In this document: positions 8,261 through 18,735 of the stretch, one piece after another
How the letters are laid out: every line of letters starts with the position of its first letter
Numbering within the stretch: position 1 is the stretch's first letter
Assembly: GCF_002925845.1 (NCBI RefSeq)
Contig: NZ_PDNI01000031.1
Span: forward strand, 1-64,000
Source of the DNA: Roseovarius nitratireducens
Lineage (GTDB): Bacteria; Pseudomonadota; Alphaproteobacteria; Rhodobacterales; Rhodobacteraceae
Direction: 5' to 3'
Length of the DNA stretch: 64,000 nucleotides
Position numbers and translations under genes: made by a program
The notes under the pieces: generated by a model
The model's database searches: none
Told to the model about the DNA's origin: nothing
The model's input: only the letters and a program-made list of their open reading frames with translations

Positions 8261-10525
8261 TCACTCGGCCGCAGGGGCCCTTACGTTTGTGTGTTCACTG
8301 CCGTGCAGCGGCATGCGCACCACCGCCCGCGCCCCGATATGTGCGCCCGGGACGAAAGCGTCGGCATCCTCCAGCACCAGCGTGCCGCCATGCTCCTCGA
8401 TGATCTTCTTGACGATGGGCAGACCCAGCCCGGTGCCTTTCTCGCGCGTGGTCACGTAAGGCTCGAACAGCCGGGCGCTGTCCTGCGGCAAGCCGATCCC
8501 GTTGTCGGAAATGGCGATCACCGCCACGCCATCCTCTACCCGGCTTTCGACGCGGATGGTCGGTACATGCCCTTCGGGCGCACCCGCCTCGCGCAGGCTC
8601 TCGATCGCCTCGCCCGCGTTCTTGATGAGGTTGGTCAGCGCCTGCCCGATCATCGCCGCGTCGATCTCGGCCATCAGCCCGTCGTCGCTGAGGGCCAGGT
8701 CGAAGCGTGTGTCGGACTGGCCGGTCTCTTGCAGCATGACCGCTTCGCGCAGCACCTTGGACAGGCTCTCGACCCGCGTCTTGGGCTGTGGCATCCGCGC
8801 GAATTTCGAGAACTCGTCGACGATGCGCCGCAAATCGGCGGTCTGTCGCACAACCACGTCGGTCAGTTCCTCCAGTTTGGCCGCCTCCTCCTCGGGCAAC
8901 TGCCGTGCGAACTTGCGCTTGATGCGCTCGGCGCTGAGCGAGATGGGCGTGAGCGGGTTCTTGATCTCGTGGGCAATACGCCGCGCCACGTCGCCCCAGG
9001 CGGCCATGCGCTGCGCCGTCACCAGCTCGGTCACGTCATCGAAGGCCACAACGTAGCCCTCGCGCCGCCCGCCTTCGCCCGTCCGGGTGGACATGCGCAC
9101 CAGGAGGTTCTCCTGCCGCCGGCCGCGTGTCACCGCGATTTCCTCCTGAACGAAGCCGCCCTGGCTCTGCCTGAGCCGCGCAAACAGCGTCCCGAATTCC
9201 GGCACCGCTGCCGCCAGCGCCAGCGATTGCTGATCCTCGCGCCAGTCGAGCAGCCGCTCGGCGGCGCGGTTGACGAAGGTCACACGCCCCTGCGCATCGA
9301 GCCCGACAACGCCCGACGACACCGAGCCAAGCACCGAATCAAACAACCGCCGCCGCTGCTCAATTTGCCGCGTGTTGGCCAGAAGCCGGTCGCGCTGGCC
9401 CTTGAGCTGGCGGGTCATCTGGTTGAAATAGCGCCCCAACTCGGCGATCTCGTCATCGCCCGCCTCCTCGCGCACCTGCGTGTCGAGGTCGCCCTCGCCC
9501 ACCCGTTGCGCCGCCGAGGTTAGCCGCCCGACGGGCCGCGACAGCCGCTCGGCGAACCACATGCCCAGCCAGATCGCGGCCAACATGAGAATGAGCGCGA
9601 AGCCGAAATAGACCATTCCGAACTCGAACAGCACCCGCCCGCGCTCGCTCTCGCGTTGATTGTAAAATGCCGCCGTCTCCTGCGTCTCGTCGAGCAGCTT
9701 GAGGATGTCGCCATCCACCGTGCGGCTGACATAGAGCAAACGGTTGGCAAAGGCGGCGAGCGGTAGAAGCGCGCGGAACTCGTTATTATCCCAGTCGCGG
9801 ATCACCAGCGCACCCTGCTCGCGCGCCTGCGCGATCTGGTCCGCGGTCGGCTCCTCGTAGTCGAACAGGTAGGAGCGCTCGCCGCGGGCGCGGATCTCGC
9901 CGGTGCCGTCGATCACGAACGCTTCCTTGAGGCCGCGCTGGATCTCTCGCTGGCCCGAGGACAGTACCTGCCGGATATCGCCATCGCTCATGAAGACCGA
10001 GGCGCGGCGCGTGCCGTCGATCACCCGTTTGAGCACCCGCGCATCGGCCAGCAGGTCGCGGCGGTGTTCGTCCTCGTAGGCCTTGGCGGCGGCGACCGAG
10101 CTGTCCACGACACGGCCCACCCGCTCGGAAAACCACGCCTCCAGCCCCATGTTGATCGACAGCATCGCGAACACCGCCACCGCCACTGTCGGCAGGATCG
10201 CCATCACTGCGAACACGCCGGTCAGCCGCAGGTGCAGCTTCGATCCCGCCGAGCGCGAGCGCCGTGCCGCGACCATCCGCGCGACCCGTTGCAGCACCAG
10301 CCCGGCGACGATCAGCACGTAGATCATGTCGGCCAGCAGCACCAGCCGCAGCGCCCCCGCCCCGCTGCCGCGGTCGAGCGGGCCCATCACCATGTAGGTC
10401 AGCACCGCCAGCGCCGGGCCGGTAAGGACGAGACCGAACGCCCCCCAGTTGCGTAACCTCCGCAACCGGCGTGGCCCGAGCCAGCCGTGCCTGCCCGCGC
10501 GCAATCCGCGTGTCGCCAGCGCCAC
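8261..10525 (-). CDS. ntrY: NtrY sensor histidine kinase
   Basis: A 754-aa membrane sensor kinase, cognate partner of NtrX. Several N-terminal membrane helices flank a periplasmic region, followed by a HAMP linker (RLSRPVGRLTSAAQRVGEGDL), a PAS domain (LFDSVLGSVSSGVVGLDAQG), a dimerisation domain with phospho-accepting His519 in [15 protein letters not shown], and an HATPase domain with GEAIES, DNGIGLP and GTGLGLPIV. All catalytic boxes are intact. A 98-bp gap separates it from ntrC upstream, so it may have its own promoter while still receiving read-through from ntrBC. Confidence 0.96.
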   Translation of the reverse strand: MALATRGLRAGRHGWLGPRRLRRLRNWGAFGLVLTGPALAVLTYMVMGPLDRGSGAGALRLVLLADMIYVLIVAGLVLQRVARMVAARRSRSAGSKLHLRLTGVFAVMAILPTVAVAVFAMLSINMGLEAWFSERVGRVVDSSVAAAKAYEDEHRRDLLADARVLKRVIDGTRRASVFMSDGDIRQVLSSGQREIQRGLKEAFVIDGTGEIRARGERSYLFDYEEPTADQIAQAREQGALVIRDWDNNEFRALLPLAAFANRLLYVSRTVDGDILKLLDETQETAAFYNQRESERGRVLFEFGMVYFGFALILMLAAIWLGMWFAERLSRPVGRLTSAAQRVGEGDLDTQVREEAGDDEIAELGRYFNQMTRQLKGQRDRLLANTRQIEQRRRLFDSVLGSVSSGVVGLDAQGRVTFVNRAAERLLDWREDQQSLALAAAVPEFGTLFARLRQSQGGFVQEEIAVTRGRRQENLLVRMSTRTGEGGRREGYVVAFDDVTELVTAQRMAAWGDVARRIAHEIKNPLTPISLSAERIKRKFARQLPEEEAAKLEELTDVVVRQTADLRRIVDEFSKFARMPQPKTRVESLSKVLREAVMLQETGQSDTRFDLALSDDGLMAEIDAAMIGQALTNLIKNAGEAIESLREAGAPEGHVPTIRVESRVEDGVAVIAISDNGIGLPQDSARLFEPYVTTREKGTGLGLPIVKKIIEEHGGTLVLEDADAFVPGAHIGARAVVRMPLHGSEHTNVRAPAAE

Positions 10526-10623
10526 GATCCTCTCCCATTATACAGTGGGCGCAGCCACGCTCACCACGAAACCTAGGGGCGAGGCCGAGTGTGCGCCCTG
10601 ATCGTCACAGTGCTGTTGCAGGT

Positions 10624-11985
10624 TTACATCAACTTGCGGCGGCGAGTCACGCGAATATCCAGATCGGTGATCTTCTTGCGCAGGGTATTGCGATTGATTC
10701 CCAGCAACTCGGCGCAGCGGATCTGGTTCCCGCCCGTGGCCTCGAGCGCGATCTCGATGAGCGGTGCCTCGATCTCGCGCAGGATCCGGCCGTGCAGCCC
10801 CGGGGGTGGCAGGTCGGCGCCGTGCAGGTCGAAATATCGCCGCAGATGCGCCGTGACCGCGCCGGTCAGCGTCTCGCTGCGGCCCGGCTGCATCACCGGC
10901 TCGGCGCGCGGCTGGTTGCCGAGGATGGCGGCGATCTCGGCGCGGCCGATCTCCTCGGTCTGGGCGGTGAGTGCGATCCGGCGCACCGCGTTCTCGAGCT
11001 GGCGGACATTGCCCGGCCAGCTATAGGCACGCATCATCTCCAGTGCGTCCTCGGAAAAATGCCGCTCGGGCTGGCCGGGTCGGAGGTCGCGCCCCAGGAA
11101 ATGACCGGCAAGCAGCTCGATATCCTCGATCCGGTCGCGCAAGGACGGCACCTCGATCGTCACCCCGCTTAGCCGGTAATAAAGATCCTCGCGCAGTCGC
11201 CCCTCTTCGAGTGCTGTGGCGGGCGGCATCCGACTCGTCGCCATGAAGCGCGGCGCGTGCTCGCCCGGTGCGTCCATCATCCGCACTACGCGACCCTGCG
11301 CCTCCTGCGGCAGATCGCTCACCTCGTCGAGCACCAGCGTGCCGCCACGCACTCGCGCCATCACCTGCGACGGCCCGTCGAGATCGTGCAGGTCCGGCGC
11401 CGTCACCGTGACCAGCGGCAGCGTGCGCCGATCAGAATAGTCGTGGATCGCGTGCGCCACCAGCGACTTTCCGGTGCCCGATTCGCCGCAGATCATCACC
11501 GGCAGGTCGCTGTGCATGACCTGCGCCACCACCTTGTAGAGCCGCTGCATAGCCGGGCTGCGCCCTACAAGCGGCAGTTCCTCGGGCCGCTCGTCCTGCC
11601 GGGCCGCCGCCGGTGCCCGCTCGCGCGCCTCGAGCGCCCGCGCCGTGCGCTTCATCAGGTCGGGCAGGTCGAACGGTTTTGGCAGGTAGTCGAAAGCGTC
11701 CGCTTCGGCGGCCTTGATCGCGGTCATGATGGTGTTCTGTGCCGAGATCACGATCACCGGCAGGCCGGGCCGGTCCTCGGCGATCTTGGGCAGCATCTCC
11801 AGTCCGTTTCCGTCGGGCATCACCACATCCGAGATCACCACGTCGCCACGCCCCTCACCGACCCAGCGCATCAGCGTTGTCAGGCTCGAGGTGGCGTGCA
11901 CCCGGCAGCCCGCCCGCGTCAGCGCCTGCGTCAGAACCGTGCGGATCGTGCGGTCGTCATCGGCGACCAGGACCGTGCCGTCCAT
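10624..11985 (-). CDS. ntrC: Nitrogen regulator NtrC, Rhodobacter (sigma70-dependent) type
   Basis: Master transcription activator of nitrogen-limitation genes, phosphorylated by NtrB. The receiver has acceptor Asp53; the AAA+ domain has Walker A GESGTGKS at about 167 and Walker B TLVLDEV; the C-terminal Fis helix-turn-helix ends [17 protein letters not shown]. The central domain is shorter than in enteric NtrC between Walker A and Walker B ([16 protein letters not shown]) and the GAFTGA loop is absent. Rhodobacter capsulatus NtrC, known to work with the housekeeping sigma factor rather than sigma54, has the same deletion. The start lies 3 bp after the ntrB stop. Likely targets include amtB nearby. 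Confidence 0.95.
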   Translation of the reverse strand: MDGTVLVADDDRTIRTVLTQALTRAGCRVHATSSLTTLMRWVGEGRGDVVISDVVMPDGNGLEMLPKIAEDRPGLPVIVISAQNTIMTAIKAAEADAFDYLPKPFDLPDLMKRTARALEARERAPAAARQDERPEELPLVGRSPAMQRLYKVVAQVMHSDLPVMICGESGTGKSLVAHAIHDYSDRRTLPLVTVTAPDLHDLDGPSQVMARVRGGTLVLDEVSDLPQEAQGRVVRMMDAPGEHAPRFMATSRMPPATALEEGRLREDLYYRLSGVTIEVPSLRDRIEDIELLAGHFLGRDLRPGQPERHFSEDALEMMRAYSWPGNVRQLENAVRRIALTAQTEEIGRAEIAAILGNQPRAEPVMQPGRSETLTGAVTAHLRRYFDLHGADLPPPGLHGRILREIEAPLIEIALEATGGNQIRCAELLGINRNTLRKKITDLDIRVTRRRKLM

Positions 11986-11988
11986 GGG

Positions 11989-13071
11989 TCAGTCTCCCTC
12001 TTGCTGCGCATCGGCGCGTTGCAACGATATGCGGAACACGGTGCGGCCCGGAACCGAGCTGACCGAGATCCAGCCGCCGTGCTCCGAAATGATCTTGGCC
12101 GCCAGCGCCAGTCCCAGGCCGGTGCCGTTCTCTCGGCCCGAGACGAAGGGCTCGAAAATCTCCTCGGCGATGTCGGGCGGCAGGCCGGGGCCGTCGTCGA
12201 TGATCTCGATCTGCAGTGGTAGCGCCAGCCCCGCTCCGTCGTTGCGCCGCACGCGAAGCGCGCCGTCATAATAGGTGTGTAGCCGGATCGTTCCCTTGCC
12301 GTCCGGTGCCGCCTCGGCCGCGTTTTTCAGCAGGTTGAGCACCACCTGCAAAAGCTGATCACCATCGCCGAGCGCGTGCGGCAGCGAGGGGTCGTATTCC
12401 TCGACAAAACGCATCCCCGCCGCGAACCCCACCATCGCGGAGCGCCGCGCGCGGTCGAGCACATCGTGCAGGTTCACCCGCCGCAGCACCGGGCGCGTGA
12501 CATTGCCGAATTGCTCGACCCGGTCCAGCAGTCCGACAATGCGGCGGCTCTCGCCGACGATGAGATCGGTCAGTTCGCGATCCGCCGCGCTTGCATTCAT
12601 CGACAGAAGCTGCGCCGCGCCGGTGATCCCCGCCAGCGGGTTCTTGATCTCGTGGGCCAGCATCTCGGCCATGCCGATGGCCGAGCGCGCGGCGGCCTTT
12701 ACGCCGCTTTTCTGCGCCATCCGCCCGGCAAGCTCGCGCGGGGCGAGCAGGATCAGCATCTGCCCCGGTGCGCCCGCCAGCGGCGCGACCTGCAGGTTGC
12801 ACAGCATCGGCGCGCGCGCCCCGGTGCCGATATCGACATCGTTGACGAAAAGCGGCGCGCCGCTGGCCCGCGCGCGCTCGAACGCTTCCTCCAGCGGCGC
12901 ATCGACGGCCAGCCGGTCCCAGATAGGTTCTCCGGCCACGGCGCGCTGCGACACCAGCATGAAGCCCTCCGCCGCCGGATTGATCCGCACGATCCGGTCG
13001 GCGGCATCGACCACCAGTGCGGGAACCGGCAGCGACGCCCAGAGCGGCTCCTCTGCGGTGTCCGTGCTCAT
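11989..13071 (-). CDS. ntrB: Nitrogen sensor kinase/phosphatase NtrB
   Basis: Cytoplasmic two-component kinase that phosphorylates or dephosphorylates NtrC under control of PII proteins. A PAS domain occupies about residues 10-75, then HisKA with His140 in [15 protein letters not shown], then an HATPase domain with N-box [16 protein letters not shown] and GTGLGLALA. There are no membrane segments. The start chosen is the ATG at 13071, which overlaps the dusB stop as ATGA; an upstream in-frame ATG at 13080 lies further inside dusB. This overlap implies translational coupling to dusB, matching the classic nifR3-ntrB-ntrC operon. Confidence 0.95.
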   Translation of the reverse strand: MSTDTAEEPLWASLPVPALVVDAADRIVRINPAAEGFMLVSQRAVAGEPIWDRLAVDAPLEEAFERARASGAPLFVNDVDIGTGARAPMLCNLQVAPLAGAPGQMLILLAPRELAGRMAQKSGVKAAARSAIGMAEMLAHEIKNPLAGITGAAQLLSMNASAADRELTDLIVGESRRIVGLLDRVEQFGNVTRPVLRRVNLHDVLDRARRSAMVGFAAGMRFVEEYDPSLPHALGDGDQLLQVVLNLLKNAAEAAPDGKGTIRLHTYYDGALRVRRNDGAGLALPLQIEIIDDGPGLPPDIAEEIFEPFVSGRENGTGLGLALAAKIISEHGGWISVSSVPGRTVFRISLQRADAQQEGD

Positions 13072-14051
13072 GCCGCGCACCGCAGGCCGATGGCCTCTGG
13101 CAGGAACCGCGCCACCGCGTCCGGGGCGGCGGTCAAAACCTGGCGGCGCAGGACTTGCGGCGTGCCGGCGTGGTCCATGTACCAGCCCAGGTGCTTGCGC
13201 GCCACGCGCCCGCCCAACTCGCGCCCGTAGAAGGACAGCATCGCGTCGTGATGCGCGGTCATGATCTCCGCCAGCGCGTCGCCTTGTGGCACCGCCGGTG
13301 CCTTCGCGCCCCAGAGTTCTGCCGCCACCTGCGCCAGCAGCCAGGGCCTCCCTTGCGCGCGCCGTCCGATCATCACCCCGTCCGCGCCGCTCAGCCTCAG
13401 CGCCGCGCGCGCACTCGCGGCATCGGTGATATCACCGTTGACTACCACCGGCACGCTGACCGCCTCCTTGACCGCGCGCACCGCCGCCCAGTCGGCATGG
13501 CCCTTGTAGAATTGGCACCGCGTCCGCCCGTGCACCACGATCATCGACACCCCCGCCGCCTCGGCGCGGGCGGCGATCTGCGGCGCGTTGAGGCTCGCGT
13601 GATCCCAGCCCAGCCGCATTTTGAGTGTCACCGGCACGTCAACAGCATCTACCACCGCCTCGATCAGCCGCAGCGCGTGCCCGGGGTCGCGCATCAGCGC
13701 CGATCCGGAAGCGCCGGCGCCGCGCGCCCGCGTCACCTTCTTGGCCGGGCAGCCCATGTTGATGTCGATGATCCGCGCCCCCTCGCCCGCCAGCATCCGC
13801 GCCGTCTCGGCCATTGGTTCGGCCTCGCAGCCCGCGATCTGCACCGAGGTGTCGGCGGCGCCGAGGCCCAGCTCGGCCTTTTCGCGCACACCGGGCCGCG
13901 CCGACAGCATTTCGCGACTGGCGATCATCTCGCTCACCACCAAGCCCGCGCCGAAGCCGCTCACCAGGTCGCGGAACGGCAGGTCCGTGATTCCCGCCAT
14001 CGGCGCCAGCAGCACCGGCGGTGCGATCACTCTGTCGGCTAGTGAGAACAT
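13068..14051 (-). CDS. dusB: tRNA-dihydrouridine synthase DusB (NifR3)
   Basis: FMN- and NADPH-dependent enzyme that reduces specific uridines in tRNA to dihydrouridine. Visible signatures are [12 protein letters not shown] at the N-terminus, the catalytic cysteine 101 in [10 protein letters not shown], and the HGRTR motif. The frame extends 27 codons upstream, but starting at the ATG at 14051 ([12 protein letters not shown]) gives 327 aa, the usual family length. It is the first gene of the dusB-ntrB-ntrC run, so its promoter in the 160-bp gap shared with ispDF should drive nitrogen regulation genes as well. Confidence 0.93.
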   Translation of the reverse strand: MFSLADRVIAPPVLLAPMAGITDLPFRDLVSGFGAGLVVSEMIASREMLSARPGVREKAELGLGAADTSVQIAGCEAEPMAETARMLAGEGARIIDINMGCPAKKVTRARGAGASGSALMRDPGHALRLIEAVVDAVDVPVTLKMRLGWDHASLNAPQIAARAEAAGVSMIVVHGRTRCQFYKGHADWAAVRAVKEAVSVPVVVNGDITDAASARAALRLSGADGVMIGRRAQGRPWLLAQVAAELWGAKAPAVPQGDALAEIMTAHHDAMLSFYGRELGGRVARKHLGWYMDHAGTPQVLRRQVLTAAPDAVARFLPEAIGLRCAA

Positions 14052-14211
14052 CTTTGCCCAATCCCTGTGCAACGCCTCTCTTGTAGCCGCCTGCCCCGGC
14101 TTGCACAACGTGGCAAGGGGAGATTTGGCCATCTTGCCCGATGGGGCGCCTATTAATTGGGCAGTTACGCCGCCATTGCGCTTGCGCTTGGCGCGACGTA
14201 ATCAAGATGCC

Positions 14212-15345
14212 ATGACACGCGCCGCCCTCATCGTCGCCGCAGGCCGCGGCACCCGCGCGGGCGGGGACCTGCCCAAGCAATGGCAACCGCTCGCGGGCCG
14301 CCGCGTGCTCGATTGGACGCTGGCGGCGCTCACCCCCCATGTCGCGCGTGTCGTCCTTGTGCTGCACCCTGACGACATGGAACGCGCGCCCGCAGGCGTC
14401 GAGGCCGCGCCCGGTGGGGCCACCCGTGCCGCCTCGGTGCGCGCGGGGCTAGAGAACCTCGCGGCGCACGGGATCATGCCGCACCATGTGCTGATCCACG
14501 ACGCCGCCCGCGCCACCCCGCCGCGCGGGGTGATCGAGGGGGTGATCGCCGCGCTCGACGCGGGCGCGCCCGCCGCCGCCCCGGCACTGCCCGTGACCGA
14601 TGCGCTCTGGACCGGCGCGGAAGGCTATGTGACGGGCACGCAGGACCGAACCGGGCTATATGCGGCGCAGACGCCACAGGGGTTTGATTTCGCGGCCATC
14701 CTCGCCGCGCACCGCGCCCATGACGGCACCGCCGCCGATGATGTCGCCGTGGCCCGCGCCGCTGGGCTGCCAGTGACGATCACACCGGGCGATGCGGACA
14801 ATCTCAAGATCACCCACGCGGAGGATTTCCCGCGGGCGGACCGGATATTGGGGGCTGCGATGGATATTCGCGTTGGCACAGGCTTTGACGTGCATCGCTT
14901 CGGGCCGGGGGATCATGTCATGCTCTGCGGCGTGGCCGTACCACACGCGCGCGGGTTGCAGGGCCATTCCGATGCCGACGTCGGGTTGCACGCGCTCACC
15001 GACGCAATCTACGGCGCGCTGGCCGAGGGCGATATCGGGCGGCATTTCCCGCCTTCCGACCCGCAATGGAAAGGCACCGAAAGCCATGTCTTCTTGCGCC
15101 ACGCGGCGAGGCTCGTTGCCGACAAGGGGTTCAGGATCAACAACATGGACGTAACCCTCATCTGTGAACATCCCAAGATCGGCCCCCATGCGCAGGTCAT
15201 GCGCGCGGCCATCGCGGGGATGACCGGCGTGGCCCCTGACCGCGTCTCGGTCAAGGCCACGACGACCGAACGGCTGGGCTTCACCGGGCGCGGCGAAGGG
15301 ATCGCCGCGCAAGCCGCCGTCACGCTGATGAAAGACCCCGCATGA
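14212..15345 (+). CDS. ispDF: Bifunctional IspD/IspF isoprenoid biosynthesis enzyme
   Basis: A fusion performing two steps of the MEP pathway: CTP-dependent cytidylylation of MEP (IspD, residues about 1-215) and cyclisation to MEcPP (IspF, from about residue 217). The IspD part has the nucleotide-binding start [20 protein letters not shown] and HDAARA. The IspF part begins [14 protein letters not shown] with its metal-binding Asp and His, followed by [14 protein letters not shown]. The ATG at 14212 is chosen because it begins the IspD domain; the frame is open further upstream but that part is antisense to dusB. Its stop overlaps the pgpA start. Confidence 0.96.
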   Translation: MTRAALIVAAGRGTRAGGDLPKQWQPLAGRRVLDWTLAALTPHVARVVLVLHPDDMERAPAGVEAAPGGATRAASVRAGLENLAAHGIMPHHVLIHDAARATPPRGVIEGVIAALDAGAPAAAPALPVTDALWTGAEGYVTGTQDRTGLYAAQTPQGFDFAAILAAHRAHDGTAADDVAVARAAGLPVTITPGDADNLKITHAEDFPRADRILGAAMDIRVGTGFDVHRFGPGDHVMLCGVAVPHARGLQGHSDADVGLHALTDAIYGALAEGDIGRHFPPSDPQWKGTESHVFLRHAARLVADKGFRINNMDVTLICEHPKIGPHAQVMRAAIAGMTGVAPDRVSVKATTTERLGFTGRGEGIAAQAAVTLMKDPA

Positions 15346-15830
15346 CCCATCTCATTGCCACCTTTCTCTATGTGGGTCACCTGCGCCCCGCCCCCGGCAC
15401 GTGGGGTTCGCTGGCGGCTCTACCGATGGCGTGGGCGCTGCACGTGCTGGGCGGGCCGGTGTTGCTCGCGCTGGGCGTTCTCGTCGCCTTCGTATCGGGA
15501 TGGTGGGCCACCGCGTTGGAAACACAAGGAAAAGACGATCACGACCCCTCCGAGATCGTGATCGACGAGGTGGCGGGCCAATGGCTCGCCCTCCTGCCCG
15601 TCTCGGTCGGCGCGGCCCATGCCGGGGTGGCGGTGACCGCGCTATGGCCAGGCTGGGTGGTGGCCTTCGTGGCCTTTCGCCTGTTCGACATATGGAAGCC
15701 GGGGCCGATCGGCTGGGCCGACCGGCGCGGCGATGCGCTGGGCGTCATGCTCGACGACATCCTCGCCGGGCTGGCGGCGGCGCTCTGCGTGATACTGGGG
15801 GCATGGCTGGCGCACGGGATATTCGCATGA
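15342..15830 (+). CDS. pgpA: Phosphatidylglycerophosphatase A
   Basis: Inner-membrane enzyme that dephosphorylates phosphatidylglycerol phosphate to phosphatidylglycerol. The 162-aa protein shows the family pattern: [15 protein letters not shown] at the N-terminus, the acidic segment [29 protein letters not shown] and a terminal [11 protein letters not shown] before the last hydrophobic helix. It starts with an ATGA overlap with ispDF and ends in an ATGA overlap with the next gene, so three genes are translated as a coupled set. Confidence 0.94.
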   Translation: MTHLIATFLYVGHLRPAPGTWGSLAALPMAWALHVLGGPVLLALGVLVAFVSGWWATALETQGKDDHDPSEIVIDEVAGQWLALLPVSVGAAHAGVAVTALWPGWVVAFVAFRLFDIWKPGPIGWADRRGDALGVMLDDILAGLAAALCVILGAWLAHGIFA

Positions 15831-16297
15831 AGATTGCCGCGCAAATTCTTGATATAGCGCGGGAACGTGGCGTAATGATCGCCACTGCCGAGAGCTGCAC
15901 CGGCGGCATGGTCGCGGTGGCGCTGACGGACGTGGCGGGCTCTTCAGCGGTGGTGGAGCGCGGCTTCGTCACCTATTCCAACGCCGCCAAGATCGAAATG
16001 CTGGGCGTCTCACCCGGCACGCTCGCCACCCACGGTGCCGTATCCGAGGAGGTCGCCCGCGAGATGGCCGAGGGTGCGCTCGCCCATAGCGACGCGCAGC
16101 TTGCCGTGGCGATCACCGGCATCGCCGGACCTGGAGGTTCAAAGCACAAACCTGAAGGTCGGGTTTGCTTCGGGCTGGCCATGGCTGGCCACCCGACGCA
16201 GGCCGAGACGCGGGAGTTTGGGCCGCAGGGCCGCGCCGAGGTGCGCCGCCTGTCGCGCGATCACGCGCTGGCCTTGCTGGCCGAAAGCCTGCGTTGA
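15827..16297 (+). CDS. CinA C-terminal domain protein (nicotinamide-nucleotide amidase PncC type)
   Basis: Stand-alone CinA C-terminal domain, 156 aa, of the family that deamidates nicotinamide mononucleotide in NAD salvage. The hallmark TAESCTGG is near residue 21 and the substrate-loop VAITGIAGPGGS lies near residue 95. The N-terminal molybdopterin-like CinA domain is absent, as in PncC/YgaD proteins. The start at 15827 forms an ATGA overlap with the pgpA stop; the frame is open further upstream but that part runs through pgpA in another frame. Confidence 0.92.
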   Translation: MKIAAQILDIARERGVMIATAESCTGGMVAVALTDVAGSSAVVERGFVTYSNAAKIEMLGVSPGTLATHGAVSEEVAREMAEGALAHSDAQLAVAITGIAGPGGSKHKPEGRVCFGLAMAGHPTQAETREFGPQGRAEVRRLSRDHALALLAESLR

Positions 16298-16460
16298 TTT
16301 TCTGCCCCTTGGCACCGCAGACGGTAAAATTTCTGCATAAATAAGCGCCAGTTTGCAATTTGCCCGTGAATTGATCGCGCTACCATGACATTGCCGCTTT
16401 TTTCCTCGAGCGGACTGCGCTTCACCACATCCGACGCAAATGGGATGGGGATATTTTCCA

Positions 16461-17639
16461 ATGAACGCAGCGGATACCGCTTGGATTATCGTCGCGACGG
16501 CGCTCGTGCTGTTCATGACTCTACCGGGGCTGGCATTGTTCTATGGCGGTCTCGTTCGTGCCCGGAATGTGCTCAGCGTCTTCATGCAGTGCTACGCGAT
16601 TGCCTGTCTGATGAGCGTTCTGTGGTTCGTGGCGGGTTACTCGATCGCGTTTGGCGAGGGTAACGCCATCTGGGGCGGCGCGGGCAAGGCGCTGCTGCGC
16701 GGCATCACCGCTGACAGCCTCTCGGGCACCCTGCCCGAGGTTCTGTTCTTCATGTTCCAGATGACATTCGCGATCATCACCCCGGCACTGATCGTGGGCG
16801 CCTATGTCGAGCGCATCGGTTTCGGCTTCGTTCTGCTGTTTTCGGCGCTCTGGATGCTGCTGTGCTATGCGCCCGTGGCGCACTGGGTATGGGGCGGCGG
16901 GTTCCTGGCGGATGGTGGGATTTTCGGGGCCATGGGTGTCCGGGATTTTGCCGGTGGCATCGTGGTGCACGAAACCGCAGGCCTGGCCGCGTTGATCCTC
17001 GCCATCACGCTCGGGCCGCGCAGAAACCGCACCACCCCACCGCACAGCCCCGGCCTTGTCATGATCGGGGCCGCGATGCTCTGGGTGGGCTGGTTCGGCT
17101 TCAATGGTGGCTCGCAGCTTGCCGCCGATGGCGGCGCGGCGATGGCCCTTACCGTCACGCATATCTCGGCGGCCGCAGCATCGCTCTCATGGGCCTTGTG
17201 GGAAAAGGTCAAGTTCGGGCGCGCGTCTCTTGTGGGCATGGTCACCGGCACAATCGCGGGGCTGGCCTCGATCACGCCCGCCAGCGGCTTCGTCGGGCCG
17301 GTCGAGGCGCTGATCATCGGTGCCGTGGCCGGTATCCTCTGCCAGGAGGCGGTCAACCTGATCCGCAACAGGCTGAACATCGACGACACGCTCGATGTCT
17401 TTGCCGTGCATGGCGTCGGTGGCATCTTCGGCTCGGTGATGATCGCGGTCTTTGGCGCCGGAAGCTGGGCCGCGCAACTGGGATCGCTTGCCATTGTCGG
17501 CGTATTCACCGCCGTGGTGACCTATGCCCTGATCAAGATCGTGGGTGCCATCACCCCGCTGCGCGTCGATGCGGAAACGGAGACCAACGGCCTCGACCTG
17601 AGCGTGCATGGCGAAAGGGCCTATGACATGACAAGCTAG
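16461..17639 (+). CDS. amtB: Ammonium transporter AmtB
   Basis: Ammonium channel of the Amt/MEP/Rh family, about 392 aa with roughly eleven membrane helices. Family landmarks are GLALFYGGLVRARNVLS, the twin-histidine regions (GGIVVHETAG and VFAVHGVGGIFG) and GWFGFNGGS. The ATG at 16461 places the first helix at the N-terminus; an in-frame ATG 7 codons earlier is also possible. No glnK or glnB gene accompanies it, unlike most amtB loci. A clear sigma54 promoter is not seen in the 163 bp upstream, in keeping with the sigma70-type NtrC nearby. Confidence 0.95.
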   Translation: MNAADTAWIIVATALVLFMTLPGLALFYGGLVRARNVLSVFMQCYAIACLMSVLWFVAGYSIAFGEGNAIWGGAGKALLRGITADSLSGTLPEVLFFMFQMTFAIITPALIVGAYVERIGFGFVLLFSALWMLLCYAPVAHWVWGGGFLADGGIFGAMGVRDFAGGIVVHETAGLAALILAITLGPRRNRTTPPHSPGLVMIGAAMLWVGWFGFNGGSQLAADGGAAMALTVTHISAAAASLSWALWEKVKFGRASLVGMVTGTIAGLASITPASGFVGPVEALIIGAVAGILCQEAVNLIRNRLNIDDTLDVFAVHGVGGIFGSVMIAVFGAGSWAAQLGSLAIVGVFTAVVTYALIKIVGAITPLRVDAETETNGLDLSVHGERAYDMTS

Positions 17640-17649
17640 GGCGGCTGGG

Positions 17650-17673
17650 GCGCGGGCGGTAAGCTGCCCGCGC
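17650..17673. terminator. Inverted repeat between convergent genes
   Basis: Eight-base arms GCGCGGGC and GCCCGCGC with an 8-nt loop fill the 34-bp gap between the amtB stop and the stop of the START-domain gene on the other strand. No T-run follows on either strand, so it may act as a bidirectional hairpin of the Rho-assisted type. Confidence 0.45.
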
Positions 17674-18120
17674 TCAACCGTAGAGCGCCTGCGCGCGGAC
17701 CTCGAAGGCGCGCACGATCCGCTTCATCGCCTCGTGAAAGAACATCTCGGCCGCGGATTGCAAAAATCTGTTCTTGAACGCGAAATCCACATCGAAACTG
17801 ACCTCGCAGCCGCCTTCGGCCTCGGCAAAGGACCAATTCGAGCGCATGTGCCGGAACGGGCCGTCGAGATACTCGGTCTCGATCCGCTTGTCATCGGGCC
17901 ATAGCACCACGCGACTGCCGAATCGCTCGCGGAACACCTTGAAGCTGATGACGAGATCGGCCTCCATCACCTCTGAGCCGTCCGCCTGCGGCGTGACCTT
18001 GCGCACCCGCGCCGCCGCTGTCCACGGCAGGAACTCCGGGTAGCGTGCCACGTCAGCGACCAGCGCATACATCTGGTCTGCCGTGTAAGGCAGGTGGCGC
18101 GTTTCGGAATGTGACGGCAT
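17674..18120 (-). CDS. START-domain protein of the Coq10/RatA family
   Basis: A 148-aa single-domain protein of the polyketide-cyclase/START fold. The start [30 protein letters not shown] and the C-terminal [21 protein letters not shown] match the Coq10/RatA family. Homologues bind ubiquinone and help its delivery (Coq10); RatA was described as a ribosome-association toxin in E. coli. In alphaproteobacteria the Coq10 role is the more likely, but this is inference. The ATG at 18120 removes a long upstream extension that is antisense to hpt. Confidence 0.88.
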   Translation of the reverse strand: MPSHSETRHLPYTADQMYALVADVARYPEFLPWTAAARVRKVTPQADGSEVMEADLVISFKVFRERFGSRVVLWPDDKRIETEYLDGPFRHMRSNWSFAEAEGGCEVSFDVDFAFKNRFLQSAAEMFFHEAMKRIVRAFEVRAQALYG

Positions 18121-18192
18121 CGCGCCCCCCGGTTTTCCCGTGACAGTAGCGCGGTTTCTCCTAGACTGGGCGCGGATTTTCAAGGGGAAGAC

Positions 18193-18735
18193 ATGCCGCA
18201 GCGCAGCTACGTGATCGACACGCTCATTTCTGCCAAGCGCATCGCCGCCCGCATCGAGGCGCTGTCGGAGGAGATCGAGGCGGAATTCGCCGGGACGGAA
18301 AAGCTCGTGGTGGTGGGGCTGTTGCGCGGCTCGTTCATCTTCATCGCCGATCTGGTGCGCGAACTCGATCTGCCCGTGGAGGTGGATTTCGTGGAAACCT
18401 CGTCCTACGGCAACGCCATGGAATCGAGCCGCGAGGTGCGCATTCTCAAGGACCTGCGTGGCGATATCGCTGGGCGAGATGTGCTGGTGGTCGAGGATAT
18501 CGTAGATACCGGGCACACGCTCGCCCACGTGCTCAACCTTCTGAAAAGCCGCAAGCCCGCGCGCCTCAAGACCATCGCGCTGCTCGACAAGCCGTCGCGG
18601 CGCGAGGCGGATATACGGGCCGACTGGATCGGCTTCGAGATCCCCGACGAATTCGTCGTGGGCTACGGCATCGACTATGCGCAGCGCAACCGCAACCTGC
18701 CCTATATCGGTGCCGTGCGGTTCACCGACCCATGA
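18193..18735 (+). CDS. hpt: Hypoxanthine phosphoribosyltransferase
   Basis: Purine salvage enzyme joining hypoxanthine or guanine to PRPP. The 180-aa protein has the PRPP-binding signature [14 protein letters not shown] at about residues 97-110, a flexible loop segment ETSSYGNAM, and the C-terminal base-binding segment [23 protein letters not shown] strong AGGGGAAG ribosome binding site precedes the ATG. Its stop overlaps the start of a 59-aa membrane peptide (ATGA). Confidence 0.95.
   Translation: MPQRSYVIDTLISAKRIAARIEALSEEIEAEFAGTEKLVVVGLLRGSFIFIADLVRELDLPVEVDFVETSSYGNAMESSREVRILKDLRGDIAGRDVLVVEDIVDTGHTLAHVLNLLKSRKPARLKTIALLDKPSRREADIRADWIGFEIPDEFVVGYGIDYAQRNRNLPYIGAVRFTDP

Noticed and set aside
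16298-16460. Possible sigma54 promoter (TTGGCAC at about 16310) upstream of amtB
   Set aside because: The partner GC element at the required spacing is missing, so the match is partial only.
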